Assembly (NCBI RefSeq): GCF_027574615.1
Contig: NC_072482.1
Coordinates: 76,201,825 to 76,265,824 of the forward strand
Reading direction: 5' to 3'
Origin: Eptesicus fuscus
Lineage: Eukaryota > Chordata > Mammalia > Chiroptera > Vespertilionidae
DNA: 64,000 nucleotides
Shown here one piece after another: positions 1-11,286 of the stretch; within the stretch, counting starts at the first letter, position 1, and each line of letters starts with the position of its first letter. A program made the translations under genes and the position numbers. The notes beneath the pieces are model-generated. The model made no database searches, was not told the origin of the DNA, and was given only the letters and a program-made list of their open reading frames with translations.

Positions 1-654
1 GAGCATGTTCTTTTGCAAAATGGCACATTTAATACAAAATATTTAGTAGTAATGGGGTTAATTTCTCATAAATAATTATAACAAGCTCAATTTCATGATA
101 ATCATTAATGATAGTTTCATTTGATGGCAACAAACTTCCTGGAGTTATAAATTATGTTTCTTGGTTTTTGACAAGAAGGGCAAGCCAATGTTTCCTATTG
201 TGTTCATGTTTGCTAATTGTTGATGGTTGGATAGTTATCCTAGAAAATATAAACACAGTAATAACCAGACGATCCCTTAGAAACATCTGAGACAATACTG
301 AGCTTAAGCAACTTTTCTTATTCCTCTAGGTACTCAGGCCTACCCTTCAGACTAACTTCCCTTCACATCTTCTGCCCCTATCACTCCTTCCAGCCTATTT
401 CACAATTACTCTGCTGAGCTTTGCTTTTTATATTCTTAAATTTTATATTATTACCTTTTATATTTTTCCCCCCAAAAAATGGATCCTATATAAGGTCATG
501 TGCCCTCCCTTTATACAAAACATTATACATTTTGTTATGACAATACATGTCTTTTGAATACAGTATTTTAATTATATTCCATTATGGTGGTCACCTTTGT
601 TTCCAAATCTCTGTTCCAGTATTCAAGTTGTATATCAGCATTATGCTACACTTA
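1..654. other. AT-rich DNA, no gene seen
   Basis: This stretch has no open frame with recognisable protein content, no CpG cluster and no repeat I can name. It is ordinary AT-rich mammalian noncoding DNA. A pyrimidine-rich patch lies near 310-400. Confidence 0.6.
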
Positions 655-689
655 TTTAAAAACTTTTGTTGAATTTTATTAGGGTGACA

Positions 690-1207
690 TCCTATATAAT
701 AAAAGCCTAGGTGGTGTCATGTCCTCATGCAACGCCCCTGCGTGACGTTGTCACAAGATGGCTGCCACAAGATGGCCACCACAAGATGGCCAGCAGGGGA
801 GGGCAGTTGGGGGCAACCAGGCCTGCAGGGGAGGGCAGTTGGGTGTGCCAGCCTGACAGGGGAGGGCAGTTGGGGGTGACCAGGCTGGCAGGGGAGGGCG
901 ATTGGGGGTGATTGGGCCAGCAGGGGAGGGAAGTTGGGGGCTATTGGGCTGGCAGGGGAGGGCAGTTGGGGGCGATCTGGCTGGCAGGGGAGCAATTAGG
1001 CATCAATTAGGCTGGCAGGGGAGCGGTTAGGGGGTGATCAGGCTGACAGGCAGAAGCAGTTAGGGACAATCAGGCAGGCAGGCAGGCAAGTGGTTAGGAG
1101 CCAGCAGTCCTGGATTGTGAGAGGGATGTCCGACTGCCAGATTAGGCCCAATCCCACAAGGATCGTGCACCCCTCCCATGCATGAATTTCGTGCACCAGG
1201 CCTCTAG
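690..1207 (+). mobile_element. HeliBat-type non-autonomous Helitron
   Basis: The 5' end begins TCCTATATAATAAAAG. The 3' end has a short hairpin (ATGAATTTCGTGCAC with its partner) followed by GGCCTCTAG, the standard HeliBat terminus. The element sits between A (689) and T (1208), the target rule for Helitrons, and interrupts a recognisable L1. It carries no Rep/helicase sequence, so it depends on an autonomous partner for rolling-circle transposition. Open frames inside it arise only from its GC-rich tandem repeat. Confidence 0.93.
789..1105 (+). repeat. Minisatellite inside the Helitron
   Basis: About nine degenerate units of roughly 34-36 bases run head to tail, each built round AGGGGAGGGCAGTTGGGGG and a GATCAGGCTGGC-like segment. 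The later units are more diverged (CAATTAGG, CGGTTAGG). G-rich runs on one strand could form quadruplexes. Copy number is likely to vary between individuals. Confidence 0.85.
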
Positions 1208-1400
1208 TTGGTTAATAAAATGATATAGGTTTCAGGTGTACAATTCTATAATACATCACCTGTATATTATATTGTGTGTTCACCACCTCAAGTCAAGTCT
1301 CCTTCCCTCACCATTTATCCCCCACTCCCTTTACCATTTGGTAATCAACATACTGTTGTCTGTGTCTAGTCTATGAATTTTGTTTGTTTGTTTTTTATTT

Positions 1401-1860
1401 GTTTGTTTTTGCTTAAGCAGGTAGAAACTCTCTGCTTTTATATTTGGCTCTTCATATCAGAATTAAAATATTTTTCACTGTATAGTAAAGCAGTACCTAT
1501 GCAATTTCTTGTGAAACTGTGGTGATTTTTAACTCTGCTCACCTAAGAATATTACACTCATCTGTGATTTCCAGGAGCAACACTGACTGACTATATTTAG
1601 ATAGTAGCCAAAATTCATCAGTCTTTTACCAATTCTCTGAACTCACATAAGTTTGTAACAATGAACAAAATCTTAAGTCATTAGCATTTACCCCTTTTTA
1701 GTTTGCCATTCTACATAATATCAAAGTTGTGACTGGTTTCTCAATGTTGTGAGATTGAAGCTGCCAATAACACAATTATAGATAGGCATGTGAAAGAAAG
1801 GGGACGTGTTTTGAAAAAAATAAGACATGAGAGAGGATGAGTATTCAGAGTTCATGGGGC
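1401..1860. other. AT-rich DNA, nothing recognised
   Basis: No gene, nameable repeat or GC change is visible between the L1 tail and the duplicated block that begins at 1861. Confidence 0.55.
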
Positions 1861-2021
1861 AACAATTACTTGCTAAACTCTTGAGAGAAGAGGTTGAGGA
1901 CAGATGGCATCCCTATAGTCTTTGGAGTCCCTATATAGGATGCTGTGCTGGGGGAAAGCACTAGATACTTTTCCTCATTTGAAGTTACTTGTGGCACCAG
2001 CTGTTCAATCAAGAAGTGAGG
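1861..2021 (+). repeat. Dispersed duplicated block, copy A
   Basis: This segment of about 160 bases recurs in the same orientation at 4320-4477. Shared stretches include CAGATGGCATCCCTA, CTGGGGGAA, CCTCATTTGAAGTT and GTGGCACCAGCTGTTCA. Differences are scattered substitutions and small indels. It matches no family I recognise. It may be an unclassified dispersed repeat or a local duplication. Confidence 0.85.
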
Positions 2022-4085
2022 AGTTCTGAATTGGTTATTACTAATATTTTGATAGCCTTAAAATGCAAATAAAAATGGCACATGTGATGTAACTGCCATA
2101 ACACACACACTACAGATTTTTTCTTTAAAGATGAATAGTACCTGGAGCTAAGGAGCAACTTAAAGGCTGTTGTGATGATCTAGTTGAGAAGTCAAGAGGA
2201 CCTGGATTGATGTGGTGGCTAAAAATAACATGGAAAAGGGGTAGGTAAGCGTGATAATGTAAAAGAAAAATCAATAGGCCATAAAATAAATGAGTTTAGC
2301 AAACTTGAGAAGAAAACATTATGTTTGTGTTGTTTTTGCTGTCATTCTCTTTATTTATGAAGATGGGCAAGAAACAAAGAGACTAGGTAAAGCATAAAGA
2401 AGGGAATCTAAAAAATCTATCCCATTAACCAAAGGAAGGCTAGAAAAACTGAGCCCACCATCTGACTCAACAAGCAGCTGGTCATTTGATGGAGCCCTTG
2501 GAAAAAAGAATTTTTTAAAAAGATAATAATTACTTGAGATAAATCAAAGTCTCAGCCTTGCACAAATGTAAATTCTAAATTATTACTGTATCTGTGGCAA
2601 TAAAAACCTCCAGTGAAAAAATTAAAAGCAAGACTGATCCAGCTTGAAATCCCCAGACTCAAGGGGAAACAAATGCAAAATTGTTCCACAGGGTCCAAAG
2701 GATTCCGAGAGAGAAATTCATCAACAATGATGAGCCACATAAGGAAATAAAACACTGTAGAGACAGCAGCTTCAACAACAGAACTGGAATCCAAAAATTT
2801 GAATTACAGGACAGTCTGAAAAATATCAAATAATAAGTAGCTTAAAACAATTAAAGAGACAAAAGAAATAAAAACAAAATTGAAATAAAGCACACACCCT
2901 GAAAAATAGATACACATTTGGAAAAGAACCATAAAAATATTTTTAAATATATGCCCTGAAATATAATTAAATATAATGCTATTTGTCTTCCTAAAATTTG
3001 GGAACACTTGAGAATTTTATTTGTCCAGATTTTAATTGAGGCATGCAGGAAAGTTTGAATACATTTTTTCCTCCCTAAAAATTTCCCTGTAGCACTAGAG
3101 TATAAAGAATCTACTGATTTTGTAACTACATTCAAAATAATATCACATTTACACAAAAAAAACAAAAAACACACCCTACCATTATAACTTCTAAAATCCA
3201 AAGAACTTTCTAAGTGCTAAAGTTGTAAGAATTCAGAAAATATCTCAAATAAATTTGGTGGTGTGGTTCAATTCCATATTGTGCTTTCATGCTGTATGTT
3301 TTCACTTTAAGGACAAACATGAGAGAGAGAAACAGAAAGAGACAGAGAGAGTAGGAATGGGATCCATAAAGTCTTATTTGTCTTGGGATCATGAGGTGTA
3401 CAGAAATAAGTGGGGTTTATTTACAGACCGATCATAAGAGTCTGTAAATATAATACTTGAAGCTTTTAGCTCCAGTGAATAGAACCACCTCCCTCTCTTT
3501 TCCTTCTTTCAATTCTTCCTTACATATTAGTTTTAACATTTACTGTTCAGAACTTCCACTCTGATCTGCCGGCCCCCCCAAGAGCCACAAAACATAAACT
3601 GAACCCTGTTTTTGTATATAAGGCAGGCTATTAGATATTAAGAGAGTGCTATCTTTCATGTCACCCCTAAATCTTTTTTTTCTTCAGTTAAATAACTCTG
3701 ATTAATAATACCATATCTTTAATAAACTAAAGTCTTTGTTTCCCAACAATGATTATGGGAAAATTCTGTCAGCCACAAAAGTGTAATTGCTAGGAAATGC
3801 ATTAAATGGAAGGTAGATATGAACTAGGTCATAGTGCATCATTATTTTTAAGCCACTCAGTTATAAGTGGGCATTAAATTATAATAGTTCAGAATTAATA
3901 TATAGCAAATATCACATTCCTACCCAGACAAAAAAAAAAAAAAAAAATAGAAAGGAACCCAATTAGCTGAAATGGAAAGTAATGACAATAAATTTTCAAA
4001 GCAGTAAGAATGCTCCTTTGAGAAAGCCACTAGGGTTTAGTTTATTTCCTGGTTTGTTGAAGACTGAATTATTCTTTAAGAAATT
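2022..4085. other. AT-rich DNA, no gene seen
   Basis: No exon or nameable repeat is visible. Simple features are a purine-rich patch at about 3320-3352, a short C run near 3572-3579 and an A run at about 3931-3947. Short open frames on either strand here have no recognisable domain, compositional bias or splice context. Confidence 0.55.
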
Positions 4086-4319
4086 TAAAGAAGAAGAAAA
4101 GGCTAATGTTTAAGCTACAGGAAGGTTTGGTTTGGCTAGGCCTTGGGGCGTGTCTGGGCTTGTTTATAGGATCTAAGGGTTGGGCTCCCAGGGCTCTTGG
4201 GCCTGAGGAGTTTCCTAGGGAAGAACCCTTCCAAGGGAAGAGCTAGTGGGGAGCTGAGCTGGAGCTAAGTCTGAGTCCTCAGTCTCAGGGCTGCAAGAAA
4301 AGATCAAAACAAACAAACA
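4086..4319. other. GC-richer segment before duplicated copy B
   Basis: The composition changes to G-rich DNA with repeated GGGCT and CTTGGG words, ending in a short CAAA microsatellite (about 4307-4322). That microsatellite abuts the second copy of the duplicated block. It has no coding frame and no family match. The adjoining CAAA tract could mark an old retrotransposition junction, but that is only a suggestion. Confidence 0.4.
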
Positions 4320-4477
4320 AACAATTATTTGCTAAATTCTCCAGAGAAGAGATTGAGGGCAGATGGCATCCCTAGTCTTTGGATTCTCTACTATCGGGTG
4401 CTGTTCTGGGGGAAGGCAGTAGGTATTTTCCTCATTTGAAGTTCTTGTGGCACCAGCTGTTCACTCAAGAAGTGAGG
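4320..4477 (+). repeat. Dispersed duplicated block, copy B
   Basis: This is the partner of 1861-2021 in direct orientation, about 2.3 kb downstream. The similarity starts abruptly after a CAAA tract and ends at AAGAAGTGAGG. The flanks differ from those of copy A, so it is not a longer tandem duplication. Confidence 0.85.
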
Positions 4478-5127
4478 TGTGACCTCGAAAAATACTATTT
4501 GCTTTAAATATGACTCTTAAATCTTGGAGGAAAAGGCGAAGAAGGTAAAGAAAGGTTACACTAGTACGAAAAAGACCACAGTGAATAGGAGTTAAAAATG
4601 TGAGAATTGAAACTCAGGAAGGTGACAGAGAAACAGAATAATGTGTTCTTTCTTGATTAAACCGAATGAAAGATTGGTTGTAGAGATGTGGACACCAGTC
4701 CTGTCCATACTCTTGATAAGTGCTGTGTTTTCTCCTGGTCACCAGTCTCTTCTCCAGGCCTATCAATGGCTTCAGCCAAGTTCTTGTTCAAGAACTTGAA
4801 CAAACTTTATCAGCTCCCAAAGAAGCTTCAGATCCTTCTCATAGACTGTGCCTTGCCCCACATCTGGCCAATCCAACTTGCTTTATAATGCTTTAATTTC
4901 TCTTTCATGGTCATAGAAAAATATACAATGAGCTTCTTTAAGGAAAATAACTAACACATATACATTCAAAATTTATTCCCAGTCCCTTACAAGAAGACTG
5001 TATCTTATGAAAACATTGATTCCTTTACATGCATGAATAGATGAAGGAAGGAAGGAATAAGTAAATAAGGAAACACTACGAAGACACATGTCAGGAAACC
5101 GATAACTTTAATTTCATGAACTTTCAG
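4478..5127. other. AT-rich DNA, nothing recognised
   Basis: No gene signal. An open frame at 4688-4888 is short, lacks recognised motifs and has no convincing splice sites. Confidence 0.55.
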
Positions 5128-5258
5128 ACTGAATCAGGCAAACAGAACTGTAGGTTTCCATGTCTGCCACGGCTTAATGTATGGCTTTGGGAAAACCTTG
5201 TAATTTCTCCATACTTCAGTTTCTCACTCTATAAAAGGAGTATATGGCTTGAAACTTA
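5128..5258 (+). mobile_element. MIR SINE fragment
   Basis: The order of words (TGGCTTTGGGAAAACCTT, then ACTTCAGTTTCTCACTCTATAAAA) follows the conserved core of the mammalian-wide MIR element in sense orientation. Its divergence is high, as expected for an ancient copy. Confidence 0.65.
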
Positions 5259-6819
5259 ATTCCCTCACAGCAATAAGAGTTTTGATTCAACATTTATAAA
5301 ACGCTTTTTAGCTTCCCCGATTAATAGGCAAAATATTGTGGTAGTTGTAGAATAATACACTTTCCAAAAAGTATAAAGGTAACTGTTCAAATCTGATGTA
5401 AAATAATACTTTACTTGAGAAAACAAATACCAGTCATATTTATTACTTCTCCATTCCATTCGCTAAGTAATAAAAATTACTTGTAACAGAAAAAGTAGTA
5501 AATTAATATTCATGCCAGCTGAAGTGTTATCATCAGAGGCTTACCTACGTTTGGGGGAGGAGACTTGTTTTGTTTTTCCAGGCTGCCCCACATGTTTATA
5601 TGGTGAGGTCAGGAATGTTGGGCATGGTTTTGAGGGCCTCTAGCGTATTCATTGGTTTCTGGCATTCTAATGCACTCTAGTCTTATAACCATAAAAGTAC
5701 TCTTGAGTGCTTCTGGAAATATATAACAAATCCTTAATCAATTTAAGAGTGTTTTAACTGCATACATGAAATTTCTTGGGAGGAATATGTTAGCTATTCT
5801 ACACACATACAGTACTTAAGTTAGCGAGAGAGTTCCTTCTCAAAGGCACAGAGCCGTTTCCCCATAGTAATATAATTTTCAGTTTTATGTGCATAAGTCC
5901 TATTGAATCCCTTAGAATAACAGGAAATTCTGCAGGGGAAAAAAAGCCCACAAAAATTGATAGCCATATTTATCCAATGTTGAAGAAATAAGTTAGCTAT
6001 TTTGAGTTGGATTACTCTTTTAAGGCACTAGATAACCATTAAAGTTAACCAGAATCTCAATTAACCCAAAGCTTTAAAAACTGAATATTCTGAAGACAGA
6101 ATTTTCTACATATAAGACTCTAACAATAAAGCCAACAGATTAATATACTTCATTGTAAACTTTATGCATCACGTTACTTTAGCCAGGACTTGAGTAGTAA
6201 TTTTCTGAATTTTGATACATTAACTTTAATTTTCACATTAAACAGACTATAACACTTAACAGATTTACAAATTATTACATTCATAAGCCAAATTTGATAT
6301 TTTTATATATAGTAATGCTTATCAACACATTAAACCTTTCATCTATATTTTTAAAAGTGATGGTAATATATGTGAGGTGCTTAGCTAGAACTGTGCCAGG
6401 CACACATTTAGCTCTTAATAGAATAATAATAAACAATCCTTATAAATTCTCATCTACAACATCAGAGTCAGAGGCATGTCTCATAATAATTCTTATAAAT
6501 ATTTCGTAGCACTAGGTGAAAACATCTTAAATATGATACACACTGATTTTTCTATCTATCAATTAGTTTAAAAATTATAAATATATATAATAATCACACA
6601 TATAACTGAGTAGTAATAATTCTTAAGTAAGATATTAACTATACATAACAGATTTGCTATCAATATGGTTAACAGAATTATTTCTGCTTATCAGTGAACT
6701 AGTCCAATTAGTGTATGCATCTCAAGGAATTTACCATTATAGCACCGTCTTATGAACCAGAGCACAAATACTCACAATGTTCAATTAAGCAGAAAATGTT
6801 GCCCTTAGCTTTTATGAGA
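5259..6819. other. AT-rich DNA, nothing recognised
   Basis: Strongly AT-rich sequence with short TA tracts near 6580. No gene, CpG cluster or nameable repeat. Confidence 0.55.
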
Positions 6820-6826
6820 AAGATGC

Positions 6827-7200
6827 ATGTATCCTCATAGAGATGTAAGGTGTTATAATATAACCTTTATGAAAGTATTTTTAGTACCATCTATGCAATA
6901 TGTGTGTACTGTTTCCCCTATTGATTCTACACCTATAGTTTTATCTACGGAAATATTGGGCAGATGTACAGAGAGGTATATAAAAATCATCTCTGCAACA
7001 CTCTTTGTAATAGCAAAAACCTGGAAGCAATCTCAATAAATAACAAGAAGAGAACAGTTAAATTATAAAACATAAGCATATTAAATAGAAATACCCAAAA
7101 CTGTATGTACTAATATGGAAAAGTGTTCAAAATACAGCAAACTAAAAGCAAGGTTCAAGACAGCTGATGAAACATTTGGAGTTAAAAATGTAAAATAAAA
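6827..7200 (+). mobile_element. Old L1 fragment, sense
   Basis: The segment CACTCTTTGTAATAGCAAAA followed by CTGGAAGCAATCTCAATAAA is typical of the end of L1 ORF2 and its early 3' untranslated region. The reading frame is destroyed by stops. The left boundary is approximate. Confidence 0.6.
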
Positions 7201-7242
7201 ATAGATTACATCCTCTTATAGTGCTTCCATTTACACCTGGAT

Positions 7243-7244
7243 AG

Positions 7245-7291
<47 letters not shown>

Positions 7292-7294
7292 ATG
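7243..7294 (+). repeat. (AAAT)n microsatellite
   Basis: About twelve uninterrupted AAAT units, probably grown from an A-rich retroelement tail. The YLFI repeats in a minus-strand open frame across it are an artefact. Confidence 0.97.
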
Positions 7295-7394
7295 TCTGAG
7301 AGGAAATGTACTGAAGAACAACAATTTATCCTGATTTGTGGAATGTGGAAGAGATGAATAAAGTGGGGACATCCACTTTTCACTTCCCATATTT

Positions 7395-7640
7395 GGTGTT
7401 TGTTTTTTTTACTTTTTAGTAAAGTATATCATGTACACAGTAAAATATGCAAATCGCAAGTAGACATCTGGTGAATTTTTATTAAATGAACCCCTATATG
7501 TCACCACAATCAGATCAAGATTAAGGGCATTATCAGCATCCCAGAAGCCTCTTTCTTCCTGGTTCCATCTCTACCCCTGGTAATCCCTATCACACCTGTT
7601 TTAGAATTTTATGAAATTTCTGGATTACTTTTGTTTGGAA
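7395..7640 (-). mobile_element. Old L1 3' UTR fragment, antisense
   Basis: The text around GTACACAGTAAAATATGCAA, CACCACAATCAGATCAAGAT and ATCAGCATCCCAGAAGCC matches the antisense of an old L1M 3' untranslated region. It faces the sense L1 fragment at 6827-7200 across the microsatellite. Confidence 0.65.
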
Positions 7641-7754
7641 AAATGATTTTTTAAAAACTATGCTTCGGCAGCATAAACATCCCTCCTTTGAATATCAAAT
7701 ACACTAAGCAGTTCATTCAAAGAAATCAATTCAAATTATATACCCAGCATTTTC

Positions 7755-7935
7755 AATGTCTTTCCTGGGGAAGGCAGAGATTCCTTATAACAACTCAAGG
7801 CAGGTACTACCATTACTTCACTCTGGAACTATGGCTCTCAAGCAGGTCAGTAAATAACTTTGCCAAGGTTACACTCTGATGTGATGAGTGGAGGCAGGGC
7901 CTGGATACCCACAAAGGTAGTCTGATCCCAGTATT
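7755..7935 (-). mobile_element. MIR SINE, antisense
   Basis: AACTTTGCCAAGGTTACACTC followed by GGAGGCAGGGCCTGGATACCC is the antisense MIR core, and the upstream GGCAGGTACTACCATTA agrees. An ancient, non-coding copy. Confidence 0.75.
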
Positions 7936-7984
7936 TGCAACTCCCTGCCAGGCATGAACAAAGGAAAAAAAGGGCAAGATGTAG

Positions 7985-8130
7985 AGTTGAGAGAGCTTAG
8001 GTTGCCTCCAGCAGCGGTTCTCTTTTTGGCTTCCTTTCGAATAAATTACTTAATGTCTCTCCATCAGTATCTACCTGCAAAATGGAGAGTTAGGCTCAAT
8101 TCCTCCTCTGGTCTGAATCTCTGATAAATA
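7985..8130 (+). mobile_element. MIR SINE, sense
   Basis: The block GCTTCCTTTCGAATAAATTA followed by ACTTAATGTCTCTCCATCAG, CTGCAAAATGGAGA and TTAGGCTCAATTCC is the MIR core in sense orientation. It lies about 50 bases from an antisense MIR. Confidence 0.65.
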
Positions 8131-8939
8131 ATGTGACCTACTACAATACAGAGCAAATATGCTTCATCATGGTGTATGAAATCATGTACTGCATTCAGAA
8201 ATGACTCATACAGGGAAATAAAACCACAATTTTTGAAACTATTGGAAACAATAATTTTAATTTAATGTTATTTTTGGACATGGGAGGGATTTCTTTCCCC
8301 TTAAATAAGCAAGTTTGTGGTTTTGAAGGGTCTTGCTCATCTTTTTTTGTGGAAAATGCCTAAAAACAAACCACTAGAAACTAAACTTTTTCCTTCCTCA
8401 GTTGTGCCTGAAAAAAAGACCTAATTTCTCTCACCAAAAGGCCACATATAATTTTACCATACACATCTGGGAATTTTGGGTGCCCATATTTTGAAACACT
8501 GATAAAAAAAAAAAAAACAGAACATGCTTCCTCTCAGATGACTTTCATTCTGAGGGTTAAAAATTCTTTAAAATAATACGAACTTTATCTCAGCAGAAAG
8601 CAACCAAAGGGGTCAAAATTTGTTTCTGGAGAAAACTGGAAGCAGGAACCTCAATTACAATGTCTTCCTTTCGGTGTGTTCAGAATACCCATTTACGCTG
8701 GACACATCTTTACTTCTGTTAGAAAATCAGTAACATTGATCCAAATGAAGCCTTAAGTTAGAATAGGAACTAATAAATCTGCTTCCATGACCATAAGCAA
8801 ACAGAATCAGTTTCCAAATGTAAACAGGATTCCTTCTTTGTAGTTGTCTGTCTGTGGATGCATGTCCTTTGAAGACATGCACAGAACACTGCAGTTACTG
8901 AATTTCCCTCAAAATCTGCACGCATTGGGGCTACAGAGC
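8131..8939. other. AT-rich DNA, nothing recognised
   Basis: No exon or nameable repeat. There is an A run at about 8503-8515. Confidence 0.5.
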
Positions 8940-8991
8940 GGGAAGACATGAGCTCTCCCCTCAGTGGGAAGACATGAGCTCTCCCCTCAGT
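8940..8991 (+). repeat. Perfect 26-base tandem duplication
   Basis: Two adjacent identical units, each starting GGGAAGACATGAGC and ending CCCCTCAGT, occupy 8940-8965 and 8966-8991. Perfect identity implies a recent slippage event. Confidence 0.97.
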
Positions 8992-9059
8992 GAGTTCAGA
9001 CTCTCTCTAGAAGTCAGACTCCCATATAATTAACCCCAGAACAGTGTGCTGTTATATTA

Positions 9060-9245
9060 ATAGCCCGAAGAAGGTGCTATGGTATTACAGAGAGGGAAGA
9101 ATGAATTCTGCCTGAGCCTTCAGGAAGGCTTCCCAGAAGAGGCGACATTTGAGCTAAGCCTTGAAAGATGAGTAGATTTTTCTGTCCAGGTAGATAGCAA
9201 AAGAATACGAGGCAAGTAGGTTAAGGCAGGGGCAGTGTAGAACTT
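9060..9245 (-). mobile_element. L2 LINE fragment, antisense
   Basis: CAGGAAGGCTTCCCAGAAGA followed by GGCGACATTTGAGCTAAGCC and TTGAAAGATGAGTAG is a well-known antisense segment of ancient mammalian L2. Confidence 0.7.
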
Positions 9246-9846
9246 CGTGAGACTCTCCCAGGGAGAGGAAAGGAAGTATCTAATTGTGTTTTATGCCATA
9301 GAGCATTCATAAAAAATAGGTAAGTCTTACATTAGGATCCATTGTAGAAAGAATCACCCTGAGAAAGCAGATATGTGACTTGAATTCTCTGGGGGCAAGA
9401 GGAGAGCTCTGATTGATGAAACCAAGAAGTGTTCATTTGGAAAAACAGAACCTCTGGTTTGCTGCCTATTCTCCAATGGCTAAAGGGCTACTGAGCTTCC
9501 CGATCAATGTCAGGCATAAAGTGCCTGGATGGACTTGAGGTTTGCTAGCCCTTCTTGTACTTCCTGTCAGTGCACAGAGCAGAAGTCTCCTTCATTGTCT
9601 GAAAACTCATGATTTAAGCTCCTGACGTACAATCCCCTCCCAAGTCCCCTGGAACGGCCCCTATCTGTCCCTGGGTTGCCCAGCACCCACTTCATCTTTC
9701 TGCTAACAAGTAGCTGTGTCAGGTCCTTCTCTCTTCTCTTCTTAGAAAACAGAAAGACATTTTGGTCACATACAGTATGCTGTATTTGCAGCCACTTTGC
9801 CCCTTTAAGAGTACATTTCAAAAATTAAAGCATAAATCAAAGGTGC

Positions 9847-9849
<3 letters not shown>
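9246..9849. other. Unclassified DNA of moderate GC
   Basis: No exon or repeat family recognised. An 84-codon minus-strand frame (9567-9821) lacks recognised motifs and convincing splice context. Confidence 0.45.

Positions 9850-9906
<57 letters not shown>
9850..9906 (+). repeat. (GA)n microsatellite
   Basis: About 28 uninterrupted GA units, highly likely to be length-polymorphic. Confidence 0.98.
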
Positions 9907-9911
<5 letters not shown>

Positions 9912-11082
9912 TATGAGGTACCTCTTCCCTGCTTGCTTCAGCATCAATTAGTAAATGATATGAAATCCCCAAGTCAATCTGACTGCTTCACGGTAACATG
10001 ATTACCTGCTTAATACAATTAAAGTAAAACCACTAAATTACACAATACATATGTGTGGAATTTCAAGTATCTTTGCAATTACTAGTGGGATTTAAAAAGA
10101 AATGCTCTACTGTTTAGAACTCGTATGGATATTAGTCTAATCATGTATTTATTATATTGTTTCATATTTCAAAGTAATTTTCACATTCAATCCAAAATTC
10201 TTGTAGGAAAAGTTATCCTCTCATTTTATGTTAACATTATATGTTCCCATTTTGCTCCTTTAGTGATTTTGAAACATCTTTCATTTATACTTAATCCAGG
10301 CAGACGTCAGAGATAGTACTCAGACTAGAGTCATATTTACTTACAGTCAACTGCACATCAATTCATAGATAAGTGTATATGTCAAGATTAAACCTATAGA
10401 TTTTGAACATACATTTGGATTTGGTAATTCTCTAAAGAAGCTTTTACATGCAATATGTTCATTTTTACTTTCTCCAGATTGTACCAATGTTATTGAACTC
10501 AAGATCCTGAAATTATGGTACTAATTGAAAGCTAAACAATACTCCATTTGAAAATTCATCACTATATTAAATGAACAAATGACTTCATTCATAAGTATTT
10601 TACTCTTAGGCAGTTGTGATTATAGGTAACTTTACTCCTTCTGACACTACAGACTGAATAAAGAACAAGTTTCTTACAATTGAATATTTGTCTACTGAAA
10701 AGGACAAGTAATTATCATTATTAAAAATGATCCAAAAGTATCTACTAACAAGTAACAGTAAAAATAATAGAAAGAATAGACATATAATAGATTCATTAAA
10801 TATCTACTTCCTACATACTCTCCCAGATACTTTGTTCTGCCCATTTATATATTATTTACTGAAAAGAAAAGTACTCTGAAGATCATCATCTGTGTAAAGT
10901 TTATCTGTAAATTCCCTCTGCATAAAGTTAATCTATAAACACAGACCAATGAGAGTTGTCTGACCTTGGGATGAAGGTATGATTATTTACACTTGACTGA
11001 AAATAGAACAAACCTCTCATGCAGATCTCTGGGAATCTTTTGACAATATCAAGTGATTTTAAGTTCTACTTTGGTTATGGGT
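9907..11082. other. AT-rich DNA, nothing recognised
   Basis: No gene signal, CpG cluster or nameable repeat. Confidence 0.55.
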
Positions 11083-11286
11083 TCCGAACTGGGGGCAATT
11101 TTGTTTCCACAGGATATCTGGCAATGTCTGGAGACACTGTCATTTCTCGGGGGAGGGTGCTACTGGCATCTAGTGGGCAGAGACTAGGGATGCTACTAAA
11201 CATCCTACAAAGCACAGGACAGTCATATACACCCAAGAAAGACTTATCCAGCTCAAAATGTTAATCATCAGAGTTTGAGAAATCCT
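11083..11286 (+). mobile_element. MER5A (hAT-Charlie non-autonomous)
   Basis: The nearly complete consensus order is visible: CTGGGGGCAATTTTG, GGCAATGTCTGGAGACA, GGGAGGGTGCTACTGGCATC, TAGTGGGCAGAGAC, CTAAACATCCTACAAAGCAC, then a tail ending GAGAAATCCTGG. This is a eutherian-era DNA transposon fossil. Terminal repeats are worn. Confidence 0.9.

Larger units (their letters stand above)
655..1400 (-). mobile_element. L1 3' end fragment, split by a Helitron
   Basis: The two halves, 655-689 and 1208-1400, read as the reverse complement of an L1 3' untranslated region. The phrases GGGTGACA, TTGGTTAATAAAAT and TTTCAGGTGTACAATTC are typical of bat L1 tails. Removing 690-1207 rejoins them cleanly as GGGTGACATTGGTTAAT. 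It is a 5'-truncated non-LTR retrotransposon with no coding capacity left. The L1 identity is firm and the exact subfamily is not. Confidence 0.75.

Noticed and set aside
717..995. Proline-rich 92-codon minus-strand frame with repeats
   Set aside because: It is a translation of the Helitron minisatellite, not a gene.
2851..3201. 116-codon minus-strand frame with F/L-rich peptide
   Set aside because: AT-rich DNA, no homology recognised, no splice or promoter context.
7650..7685. TGCTTCGGCAGCA, which resembles the start of U6 snRNA
   Set aside because: Only about a dozen bases match. The rest of U6 is missing and the sequence continues as AT-rich DNA.
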